Source: Candidatus Thorarchaeota archaeon (GTDB taxonomy: Archaea > Asgardarchaeota > Thorarchaeia > Thorarchaeales > Thorarchaeaceae). From it: a stretch of 15,319 nt of DNA. Positions within the stretch are counted from its first letter, which is position 1. The number at the start of each line of letters is the position of its first letter. Below the pieces are notes generated by a model. It did no database searches, was not told the DNA's origin, and saw only the letters and a program-made list of their open reading frames with translations. Below, piece by piece: positions 1-6,724 of the stretch. Where the stretch lies: contig JAHQWZ010000019.1 in assembly GCA_029856425.1 (NCBI GenBank), positions 1-15,319 of the forward strand. Reading direction: 5' to 3'. Position numbers and translations under genes: made by a program.

Positions 1-947
1 TTCGCGATGCTGACCTCGTGTTCATCGCCGCAGGCATGGGCGGAGGCACTGGGACTGGAAGTGCACCTGTTGTCGCTGAGATTGCTAAGAAGAACGATGC
101 CATTGTTGTTGGAGTTGTCACCATGCCGTTCAGCTTGGAGAGGACACGCATCGATAAGGCAACGGCTGGTCTTGCGCGTCTACAAGAGAACGTTGACACT
201 GCAGTAGTTATTGACAATCAGAAACTCATGGAGCTTGTGCCTGACCTTCCACTTGAGGAAGCATTTGGAGTCGCCGACGAGGTTCTTGCAAACATGGTGA
301 AAGGAATCACCGAAACCATCACGATGCCCAGTCTGATTAATCTGGACTATGCAGATGTACGCACTATAATCTGTAATGGCGGTGTTGCACTTGTTGGCCT
401 TGGTGAAGCCACTGGTTCGGACAGAGCAAATGATGCAATACGAAACGCTCTGAATAGTCCTCTACTTGAAGTAGAGTGGAGCGGTGCCACAGGGGCTCTG
501 ATACACATTACAGGCGGCCCCGATATGTCCCTAGCCGAGGCTAACAAGGTTGGAGAGTTGGTTTCAGAAAAGATGAGCACAGATGCAAACGTGATTTGGG
601 GTGCACGAGTAGATCCGCGTCTAAGCGGAGTGCTAAGAGTGATGTTGATACTCACAGGCGTGAAGAGTCCCCAGCTACTGCCACGTTCAAAGGAGGAAAC
701 CACGGCATCAAAGTTAGTTGGCAGGGCTCGGCTTTCTGAGCTTGGTATCTTGGCATCACATGTAAGTGCCACTGCTTCAAAATCAGCTTCTGAAAAAGCG
801 CGGAATTTTGGTAAGGTTCCTCCAATCTCACGCCGCACGTCATGGGAGGATCGGCTAAAACCACTTGAGAGAAAACTCATGCAGCGTAAGCCACCTGAAG
901 AGAAGGAAAGGGACCTGAAAGAGCTTGGTCTTCGAAGAATTCTATAA
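1..947 (+). CDS. ftsZ: Cell division GTPase FtsZ (3' part, 5' end outside window)
   Basis: Tubulin-like GTPase that polymerises into the cytokinetic ring. The reading frame is open from base 3 to a TAA at 945-947, so the start lies upstream; by comparison with full-length FtsZ about 95 N-terminal residues are missing. Visible are the phosphate-binding T4 loop GGGTGTGSA (bases about 48-75) and the T7 catalytic loop NLDYADVRT, which supplies the acidic residues for GTP hydrolysis in the neighbouring subunit. The T7 form marks it as FtsZ rather than a CetZ. The tubulin fold ends near ILTGVKSPQLL. About 90 residues of charged, Ser/Thr/Ala-rich linker follow, then a basic tail ending LKELGLRRIL. 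That tail could be the peptide that binds a membrane anchor such as SepF (inference). Nothing downstream is co-directional until korB, and the next gene converges on it. Confidence 0.96.
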   Translation, partial: RDADLVFIAAGMGGGTGTGSAPVVAEIAKKNDAIVVGVVTMPFSLERTRIDKATAGLARLQENVDTAVVIDNQKLMELVPDLPLEEAFGVADEVLANMVKGITETITMPSLINLDYADVRTIICNGGVALVGLGEATGSDRANDAIRNALNSPLLEVEWSGATGALIHITGGPDMSLAEANKVGELVSEKMSTDANVIWGARVDPRLSGVLRVMLILTGVKSPQLLPRSKEETTASKLVGRARLSELGILASHVSATASKSASEKARNFGKVPPISRRTSWEDRLKPLERKLMQRKPPEEKERDLKELGLRRIL

Positions 948-1045
948 GGGTCCATCAAACAGTCCGGAGTCGCAGCAGAGCACCTAATTTGGACTAATAT
1001 GGACTAGTAAAGCCTTGAACGTGTCTTGTACCTGCATATTATGAA

Positions 1046-1474
1046 TTAATCTAGACCGTGTTCCTTGAACCATTCGTCAGCAATCTGCGCCACTCGTTCA
1101 TAGAGTGGGCCAGTTCCATCGACACCCTCTGGTGTGATTCTGATTTTGTTCATGACGAGAATCAATGGTTGCTCAGCAAAATACTGCACGCCACCGGGTG
1201 GGAATGCTTTCTCAAGTTCCTTTACAAGGCCCTCTAGACTGACCTCTCTCTCTGCAACTGAGAATGAAACAATGCTGTTACCGTAGAGAAAGATTCTAGG
1301 TATCGGGCCTTTCTTTGATTCAACATCCGAGAGAACTATGCTCAAACTAGTCTGATCAATACCTCTCAGAGTACCAACATAGGTGTCACCAGTGTTGATG
1401 ACAACCTCTACTGTCGCGCCAATAACCGAGGCAAGCTCGCGATTAAAGGCGCGCATTGCTGCGACATCTGACAT
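1046..1474 (-). CDS. Sm-like archaeal protein with C-terminal domain (SmAP3-like)
   Basis: RNA-binding Lsm protein, 142 residues. Residues about 8-72 form an Sm fold: the Sm1 part includes VEVVINTGDTYVGTLRGID, with the usual G-x-L-x-G-x-D pattern, and the Sm2 part is IPRIFLYGNSIVSFSV, with the Y/RG-N-x-V/I signature. Ordinary archaeal SmAP1/2 proteins are about 75-80 residues. The extra 65 residues (about 78-142, ending DEWFKEHGLD) resemble the layout of Pyrobaculum SmAP3, an Lsm with an added C-terminal domain. It probably forms a ring binding U-rich RNA, but its role is unknown. The start is firm: the Shine-Dalgarno AAGGTGAT lies 6 bases before the ATG. It is transcribed alone, divergent from korB and convergent with ftsZ. 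Confidence 0.88.
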   Translation of the reverse strand: MSDVAAMRAFNRELASVIGATVEVVINTGDTYVGTLRGIDQTSLSIVLSDVESKKGPIPRIFLYGNSIVSFSVAEREVSLEGLVKELEKAFPPGGVQYFAEQPLILVMNKIRITPEGVDGTGPLYERVAQIADEWFKEHGLD

Positions 1475-1480
1475 TCTAAT

Positions 1481-1488
1481 ATCACCTT
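1481..1488 (-). promoter_or_regulatory. Strong Shine-Dalgarno site for the Lsm gene
   Basis: On the minus strand this reads AAGGTGAT, an almost full match to the anti-Shine-Dalgarno end of archaeal 16S rRNA, 6 bases before the ATG at 1472-1474. It fixes the start. A TATA-like CTTAAAA lies further upstream (about 1527-1536), so this gene appears to have a leader of about 30 bases, unlike several leaderless-looking neighbours. Confidence 0.7.
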
Positions 1489-1619
1489 GGAGTGTAATCT
1501 CTGCGAAACAACGCCTCTTGCCATCTCGTTTTAAGCGTGATGCTTTGACAGAATGAATAGTGGTCCCCTAGAGAATGGATTATTAGTCTCCCATCTCGAA
1601 CATGAAGTGGGTCTATGCC

Positions 1620-2438
1620 ATGACTGTCACTTCCAAACACTTCGCTCGGCAATTCATACGTGAAGAGTGCTTACCGAATCCTTTCTGTCCTGGATGTGGT
1701 AACATGTCCACTGCTTCTGCATTCCTCAAAGCGGTGAAGGACCTAGGTCATGAAGATCTAAGCAAATTCGCTTTTGTCTCAGGCATTGGCTGTGGCGCTT
1801 GGATAGTTTCCCCTCACTTTCGCGCGGACACTTTACACACAACTCATGGTCGCGCAATTGCTTTCGCTACAGGTCTAAAGCTGGCTATACCTGAGCAAGA
1901 GGTCGTTGTGATAAGCGGTGACGGCGACCTAGCTGCGATTGGAGGGAATCACCTCATCCATGCTGCCCGGCGCAATATGGACCTCACAGTCATTTGCTCA
2001 AACAACTGGATATACGGAATGACTGGCGGACAGGTTGGACCCACAACATTCACCGGTGACCGAACAAGCACAACCCCATATGGTAACCCAGAGAGACCTT
2101 TCGATCTTGCACGACTAGTTGCAGCAGCAGGAGCAAATTATGTTGCGAGGTGGACCACAGCACATCCATTTCAGGCATCAAGAGCAATGAAGACAGCCCT
2201 AGAGCGGAAGGGCTTCTCATTTGTGGAAATGCTAAGCCAGTGTCCGACCGCATATGGCCGAAGGACCAAGGCAGGTGACGCTGTTGAAATGCTGAAATGG
2301 ATGAAGAAGCTGCCAGTTCGCAAGAAGGAGGATTCAATGGATTATCGGACTCCTACGCATGTAACTATTGACCTTGGTGTTTTCGGAAACAGGAACGAGC
2401 CGTCCTTCTTAGAGTCCTTGAAGCAGACCATCATTTAG
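1620..2438 (+). CDS. korB: 2-oxoacid:ferredoxin oxidoreductase, beta (TPP-binding) subunit
   Basis: Catalytic subunit that binds thiamine diphosphate and a [4Fe-4S] cluster, oxidatively decarboxylating a 2-oxoacid (2-oxoglutarate is most likely from the KorB-like sequence) to acyl-CoA with reduction of ferredoxin. Numbered from the ATG at 1620, the cluster cysteines are C23 and C26 (CPGCGN), C58 (GIGC) and C208 (SQCPTAYG). The TPP/Mg motif GDGD is at 100-103, with the downstream SNNWIYGMTGGQ block. An in-frame ATG at 1602 adds six residues. 1620 is preferred because family members usually begin just before the RE-x-LP-x-x-x-CPGCG block and the TATA-like ATTATTA at about 1578-1584 predicts a transcript start near 1605. 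The stop codon abuts korC. No alpha or delta subunit gene is adjacent, which is unusual. Confidence 0.93.
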   Translation: MTVTSKHFARQFIREECLPNPFCPGCGNMSTASAFLKAVKDLGHEDLSKFAFVSGIGCGAWIVSPHFRADTLHTTHGRAIAFATGLKLAIPEQEVVVISGDGDLAAIGGNHLIHAARRNMDLTVICSNNWIYGMTGGQVGPTTFTGDRTSTTPYGNPERPFDLARLVAAAGANYVARWTTAHPFQASRAMKTALERKGFSFVEMLSQCPTAYGRRTKAGDAVEMLKWMKKLPVRKKEDSMDYRTPTHVTIDLGVFGNRNEPSFLESLKQTII

Positions 2439-2452
2439 TGAGATGTGATGTA

Positions 2453-2980
2453 ATGAGGACCGAGTTTCGTATCGCTGGTACTGGCGGAATGGGTGTTGTA
2501 TTTGCTGGAGTAATTCTGGGACATGCTGCAGTTGTGCATGCAGGTCTCGAAGCTGTTCAGACACAGAGCTATGGTGCAGAAGCAAGAGGAACTGCAGCCA
2601 AGAGTGAAGTGATCATTAGCGATGAGAAGATACGCTTTCCGAAGGTTCGTGAGGCGGATTATAGCGTCTTGATGTCGCAGAAGGCTTTTGAGCTGTACCT
2701 CTCAGGGACCAAGAGGGGAGCAGTCCTATTGGTAGATTCCGATCTTGTAGACTTCAAGAAAGCTGAAACTGACTATGAGATAGTCAGTGTTCCGGCCATG
2801 AAAAAAGCTGATGCCATAGGGTTGCGTTTGGTTTCGAACATGATCATGCTGGGTGCTCTGGTAAAGAAATCAGGAATTTTCCCGTTGACTGCTCTTGAGA
2901 ACACATTGAAGGACCTCATCACATCAAAAGCTCTGCAACTGGACGTGGATGCAGTCAGAGCCGGAGCAGATTTTGTCTAG
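2453..2980 (+). CDS. korC: 2-oxoacid:ferredoxin oxidoreductase, gamma subunit
   Basis: Gamma subunit of the same oxidoreductase as the preceding gene, 175 residues. N-terminal GTGGMG (residues 9-14) stands where the family normally has GxGGQG. QSYGAEARGTAAKSE (from residue 38) corresponds to the usual QSYGAEARGGAS(R)SE. Both motifs are recognisable but slightly altered. The ATG at 2453 gives the standard MRxEFRIAG start; a GTG at 2438, overlapping the korB stop, would add five residues. GTGATG just before 2453 can act as a weak ribosome site. Translational coupling to korB is likely, and the two surely form one complex, perhaps with an alpha subunit encoded elsewhere. Its TAG interlocks with the stop codon of the convergent small gene. 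Confidence 0.9.
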   Translation: MRTEFRIAGTGGMGVVFAGVILGHAAVVHAGLEAVQTQSYGAEARGTAAKSEVIISDEKIRFPKVREADYSVLMSQKAFELYLSGTKRGAVLLVDSDLVDFKKAETDYEIVSVPAMKKADAIGLRLVSNMIMLGALVKKSGIFPLTALENTLKDLITSKALQLDVDAVRAGADFV

Positions 2981-3255
2981 CCTCCATGCACCAACGGCAG
3001 TATCACTATCTTATCACCATCTTCCAGCATGGTGTCGAGTCCACCTGTGAGACCGATATCAGTTTCGTTTCTTAGAATCAATGCCTCACGGTCCATTCTG
3101 TCAGTGTCTGTCCAGACCTTTTCAACTTCTTCCTCAGACTCGATGAGACTCTGGAGGGTCATTTCTAGATTAGCGCCCTCCCGAACATCCAAATGAAAGA
3201 CCTGCATTCCTCTCTTGACTGCTAGAGGACCTCGAAGGTGTATCTCGACTTTCAT
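2977..3255 (-). CDS. MoaD/ThiS-like ubiquitin-fold small modifier protein (C-terminal GG)
   Basis: Small beta-grasp protein of 92 residues ending LPLVHGG. The beginning VEIHLRGPLAV and the end LEDGDKIVILPLVHGG fit the MoaD/ThiS/SAMP group, in which an E1-like enzyme activates the terminal Gly-Gly for sulfur transfer (molybdopterin, thiamine or tRNA thiolation) or for protein conjugation. The centre (about 35-65) is richer in Glu and Asp than usual. No E1, MoaE or ThiG gene is nearby, so which role applies cannot be read from context. A TATA-like TTTATCTA at 3284-3291 (minus) predicts a start of transcription about 6 bases before the ATG. Its stop overlaps that of korC in the shared CTAG. Confidence 0.82.
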   Translation of the reverse strand: MKVEIHLRGPLAVKRGMQVFHLDVREGANLEMTLQSLIESEEEVEKVWTDTDRMDREALILRNETDIGLTGGLDTMLEDGDKIVILPLVHGG

Positions 3256-3365
3256 TCCAATCGCGACTTCAAATCTCCCCTCTTAGATAAAGGAAACGGA
3301 AACGGTCATCAAACTCGTTTGCGCCGAGCAACCCTCTTATGTAGGGCACATGAGTCGAACCTATC

Positions 3366-4829
3366 ATGGACTCTATTGCGCCTGCAGACGAGAAAATGTC
3401 ATCGAACAGGATTGCTCGAGTGTTTGGTATTCATGAACCCACTGAGAATGCAGCTAGATTAGTGAAGATTCTCGCAGTCCTGTTTCCATCCTTCGCAATC
3501 AGCTTTCAGATATCCACCACTTTCTACACAATCTTTATTGCCGAAACTCTTGGAGGGGGTGATTACATTACCGGTCTCACCTACGTGGGAATCCTTGTCG
3601 TCATATCCCTCCTGACGCAGACATTGCTGGACTACCCTACAGGAGCAATAGGTGACTGGATTGGTCAGCGTTACATTATAGCGTCTGCACTTTTGTGCTA
3701 TTCAATTGCTTTCTGGATTACCTCGCAGGTCACTCCGGCTACACCTTTCTCCACATTTGTGACAATCTATGCCCTAATGGGAATTGGCTCAGCACAAGAG
3801 AGTGGAGCGTTTCAGGCTTGGTTTGACAATAACTGGAAAGTTTCTATGCCTCACGATGATGACCGAAAACAGTACGGTGTGTTTTGGGGACGAATTGGCA
3901 TGGTATGGCAGGTTTCGTCAACACTTGTATTGATTCCAGGATCATGGCTTGCTCTTGTCTATAATCGCCAGTGGGTCTTTCAACTCCAGGCCATGTTTTC
4001 TCTCATTCTTGCGATTGCAGCACTCCAACTCGTTAAGGACCTTCCCGGTGTGAGAGAAGAGTCAGATAAGCGCCCCTCCATTCGAGAGTATGGCGGTCTA
4101 TTGAAGGATGGTGTTAGATTTCTCGGCTCAAGTAGATTTGTCACTTTCATTGTTCTGGGCGAGGTTGTTATGTGGAGTACTGGACCTGTATGGTGGAATC
4201 TCATCCTATTCCCGCTCTACTTTACATACCTTCTGTCAGATGTTGCAGTTTCGTCTTTCAGAACCTTGGTCTTTCTTCCCGAGGCAATATCACAGGAGCG
4301 AAGCGGGGTCTGGTCCAAACGGTTTGATGCGAAAACTTGGGTTCCGCGGTTCAGATTTCTCCAGTTTGGCGGTTTCATCTTCTACGTTGTTCTTGCAATT
4401 ATCACATCAACATTCCCGTCCACTCCCCTTGATTCACCTGTCATACCGGGTCTAGATTTTCCAATTGAGGGTCTGACTCCTACCACATTGATCTTCATTG
4501 TATTCGTAATTTCAAGTGCATTCGGGGGCTTTGCGCAAATACTGACACAGCGAGTGATGATTGATGTTATACCGAGTAAAATCAGAAACAGTATGTATTC
4601 ATTGCAGCCCACCTTGATAATGCTAGCTTCTGCTCCTCTGATTGCTCTATTTGGCTGGTTAATTCCTCAGTATGGATTTCCTCTGACTTTCACCATTTGT
4701 TCACTTGTGACTTTCACCGGAGCACTGCTGGTACGAAAGGCCTTCACGTACCCGATACCCAAGGCTGATGAAGTCATAATTGCCAGCCAAGAGGAAGCCA
4801 GTGAGCTCCAAGAGCTGGAAGTCACTTAG
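3366..4829 (+). CDS. Major facilitator superfamily transporter
   Basis: Predicted 12-segment secondary transporter in the cytoplasmic membrane, 487 residues. The cytoplasmic loop 2-3 motif A is seen as DYPTGAIGDWIGQR (residues 89-102), the hallmark of the superfamily. Hydrophobic segments run from about 34 to 460, with a central cytoplasmic loop around 235-250 (VREESDKRPSIREYGG) separating the two halves. The substrate cannot be told; drug or small-metabolite efflux is common in this layout. A possible later start is the ATG at 3396. The TATA-like CTTATGTA at 3335-3342 lies about 27 bases before 3366, which fits a leaderless transcript starting at the first ATG. It converges with the protease gene; the last bases overlap. 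Confidence 0.88.
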   Translation: MDSIAPADEKMSSNRIARVFGIHEPTENAARLVKILAVLFPSFAISFQISTTFYTIFIAETLGGGDYITGLTYVGILVVISLLTQTLLDYPTGAIGDWIGQRYIIASALLCYSIAFWITSQVTPATPFSTFVTIYALMGIGSAQESGAFQAWFDNNWKVSMPHDDDRKQYGVFWGRIGMVWQVSSTLVLIPGSWLALVYNRQWVFQLQAMFSLILAIAALQLVKDLPGVREESDKRPSIREYGGLLKDGVRFLGSSRFVTFIVLGEVVMWSTGPVWWNLILFPLYFTYLLSDVAVSSFRTLVFLPEAISQERSGVWSKRFDAKTWVPRFRFLQFGGFIFYVVLAIITSTFPSTPLDSPVIPGLDFPIEGLTPTTLIFIVFVISSAFGGFAQILTQRVMIDVIPSKIRNSMYSLQPTLIMLASAPLIALFGWLIPQYGFPLTFTICSLVTFTGALLVRKAFTYPIPKADEVIIASQEEASELQELEVT

Positions 4830-5803
4830 TGTAGAGAAAGAGTGGAGGGGTTCGAAGAAACCGAACCCTGCCCCTGAGTTGTAAGGGCTGTTCTCCAATT
4901 TGCAACCCGGTGCCAGTGATTCTGTACATCTTCTATGCGATATTTGTATGCCATGAACGTCAACACAATGAAGGTGATGAGGAACATCGCAATTGTCAGA
5001 ACCAGTAAGGTAGGGGAACCGTAGAAGTAGTCCGGGCCTTGTACCAGTGGATCTGAGCCTACCTTGAAGTTCTCATTGATGAAATTCATTAATGTATGTG
5101 CTGTTATAGTCCCTACCAGTGTACGACGACTCGAGAAGTGCTCGTAATAGTATCCGTAGAATATTGCGAAAATCGTTGAGAATACCATAAGTGAGATTGC
5201 CTGTCCCGCAGAGAAAGCACTATCAATTCCATTCACTAGTGGCCATGTGACATGCCATACACCAAATAATAGACCGGAAAGAAAAATCGCACCAAAGGCC
5301 GACATCCTTTGTCTGAAGGTGTTCTGTAGCAGTCCTCTAAATAAGACCTCTTCCAAGAAACCATTTGTCAGAAAGAAGAGGAAAAGGTACCATAGAATAT
5401 CTACATTGAGCACCGCGAATGAAACAATATATGTTGGGTCAATGAATCCATAGATGATTTTAGGAAATACGTTCAACATGAGGTGCCAAGCTGCAAAGAT
5501 ACCGATTCCTAACACAATCTGTGTTCTAAAATACGGTCCCTTAGCTAGACCCAAGACAGAGCTGAACTCATTCCTCCTATATTTCCAAAACACTCCTGCT
5601 ATGATTAGTAACGGGAAGAGTTTTGATGGCATGATGTTTATCCATGTGTCCCCTAGACTGAGGACGAATATGTCTAGGATGCGCCAGACTACCGCTACAA
5701 GAAACAGGATCCCGGCCAGCGGAAAAAGCCCCATTCTTGAGAGAGGGTGCTCAGAAATTCGTTGCCTGGTTTGAGTTTCCTGAGAAACTTCAGTAGTTGT
5801 CAT
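4826..5803 (-). CDS. CPBP family intramembrane metalloprotease
   Basis: Membrane-embedded protease of the CPBP/Rce1 (CAAX-protease and bacteriocin-processing) superfamily, 325 residues. Catalytic motifs are all present: EEVLFRG with E151, E152 and R156, FGVWH with H184, and HTLMN with H236 and N240. About eight hydrophobic segments span 25-290. The C-terminal 35 residues are polar and Ser/Thr-rich. No prenyltransferase or peptide-maturation gene is nearby, so the substrate is unknown. The minus-strand TATA-like TTTAAATT near 5856-5863 would start transcription about 27 bases before the ATG. The gene ends inside the MFS gene by 4 bases. Confidence 0.88.
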   Translation of the reverse strand: MTTTEVSQETQTRQRISEHPLSRMGLFPLAGILFLVAVVWRILDIFVLSLGDTWINIMPSKLFPLLIIAGVFWKYRRNEFSSVLGLAKGPYFRTQIVLGIGIFAAWHLMLNVFPKIIYGFIDPTYIVSFAVLNVDILWYLFLFFLTNGFLEEVLFRGLLQNTFRQRMSAFGAIFLSGLLFGVWHVTWPLVNGIDSAFSAGQAISLMVFSTIFAIFYGYYYEHFSSRRTLVGTITAHTLMNFINENFKVGSDPLVQGPDYFYGSPTLLVLTIAMFLITFIVLTFMAYKYRIEDVQNHWHRVANWRTALTTQGQGSVSSNPSTLSLH

Positions 5804-5908
5804 TTAAGATACCTCTAGAGTTGTATAATACCATTTGAGAGTCCTATCTTTGGAATTTAAAGACCGAAAAACAATCAACCTTGGAAAAATGAGAATAGAG
5901 ATTCCTCG

Positions 5909-5935
5909 ATGCTGGAAGAACCTCCACTTCAGCAT
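5909..5935 (-). terminator. Hairpin after the membrane-protein gene, possible terminator
   Basis: Just past the stop of the minus-strand gene at 5942 lies an imperfect hairpin: arms ATGCTG(G)AAG (5909-5918) and CTTCAGCAT (5927-5935), one bulged base, loop of 8. On the minus strand an ATTTTTCC run follows about 20 bases later (5883-5890). This could end or pause transcription before the protease promoter; the distance from stem to T-run weakens the case. Confidence 0.3.
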
Positions 5936-5941
5936 TAGCTG

Positions 5942-6661
5942 TTAGTAAATTGTCGTTGCTACTTCAACGGAATCCGCATTGGTCAGTTCCCACTTGTACC
6001 ATGGATTCACTAGAGCCACTGTATAAGTGATGACACTTATCGCCGTGATCATGTCTGCGACAAAACCTATTCCCATTGCCATCATGGCAACCTTTCCGCC
6101 CTGGCTCACAAGAGAAAGAATTGTGGCTAGTACCATGAGGTCGCTTCGAACTTCCTTCAGTCGACCAGTCTTCCAAGTCACAGAGAACATGACAAGCCAA
6201 CCTATCATTAGCACAAGCAGAAAAGGAATCACTAATGTCATGATTTGTTCCCGGCTTGTGCCAAGGAATGTCGCTACAATCCAATAGATTGCAGAGGCTG
6301 CAGTGATTTTGTAGTGATGACGCCTCCACCTTGGAGCCAAGATGCTCAGAAGCACCACCACCATCGGAACCACCATCACCAACACCACAAGAGCACGTAT
6401 GCGGAACATCTCGACAGAATCTCCAATTATGCCCACTAGAGGCAAAGCTTGAAGGATTTGACTTACTGCTGAACTGATGAAGATTATACTAAACATCAAT
6501 GGGAGGTCTGTGTAGAGTCTGTTGGCCTGTTTCTTCCACAGAAAATACAAGTACGTCGACAGGCAAAGAGACAAAATAGCAGTCGTTAGGCTAGAGATTA
6601 CTATTGGGTCCAGAATAGTCTGCAAAGTTATCGGAACTCCTTGATATGGACATTCTTCCAT
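5942..6661 (-). CDS. Hypothetical seven-segment membrane protein
   Basis: Not recognised as a named family. It has 239 residues with about seven hydrophobic stretches (roughly 20-41, 52-75, 88-108, 121-137, 143-163, 177-197 and 203-222) joined by short loops, and a basic loop ARHRRHHYK-like segment after the third (RWRRHHYK). The layout resembles the sensory membrane halves found in front of archaeal histidine kinases, but no kinase or other domain is attached. The short tail ends VEVATTIY. It lies only 58 bases downstream of the tnpB stop in the same direction, so it may be read through from tnpB, and its promoter region holds the right-end hairpins of that element. No clear Shine-Dalgarno precedes the ATG. 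Confidence 0.7.
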   Translation of the reverse strand: MEECPYQGVPITLQTILDPIVISSLTTAILSLCLSTYLYFLWKKQANRLYTDLPLMFSIIFISSAVSQILQALPLVGIIGDSVEMFRIRALVVLVMVVPMVVVLLSILAPRWRRHHYKITAASAIYWIVATFLGTSREQIMTLVIPFLLVLMIGWLVMFSVTWKTGRLKEVRSDLMVLATILSLVSQGGKVAMMAMGIGFVADMITAISVITYTVALVNPWYKWELTNADSVEVATTIY

Positions 6662-6705
6662 CCGGATTTTGATTATTAAGGACCGCTAATTGATAGTTGA
6701 ACAAA

Positions 6706-6724
6706 CTTAGACATCTAGTCTAAG
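6706..6724 (-). repeat. Perfect hairpin over the tnpB stop codon
   Basis: Arms CTTAGAC (6706-6712) and GTCTAAG (6718-6724), loop of 5. The tnpB stop codon (6720-6722) lies in one arm. On the minus strand the stem is followed directly by TTTGTT, so it could end the tnpB transcript. It could instead be part of the right end of the element or of the 3' end of a guide RNA. Confidence 0.6.

Noticed and set aside
347..958. 203-codon open frame antisense to ftsZ
   Set aside because: Arginine/serine-rich shadow of the clear FtsZ frame; no recognisable domain or promoter.
989..1008. Tandem TGGACTA repeat between ftsZ and the Lsm gene
   Set aside because: Two imperfect 10-bp copies only, no symmetry or link to a promoter; probably chance.
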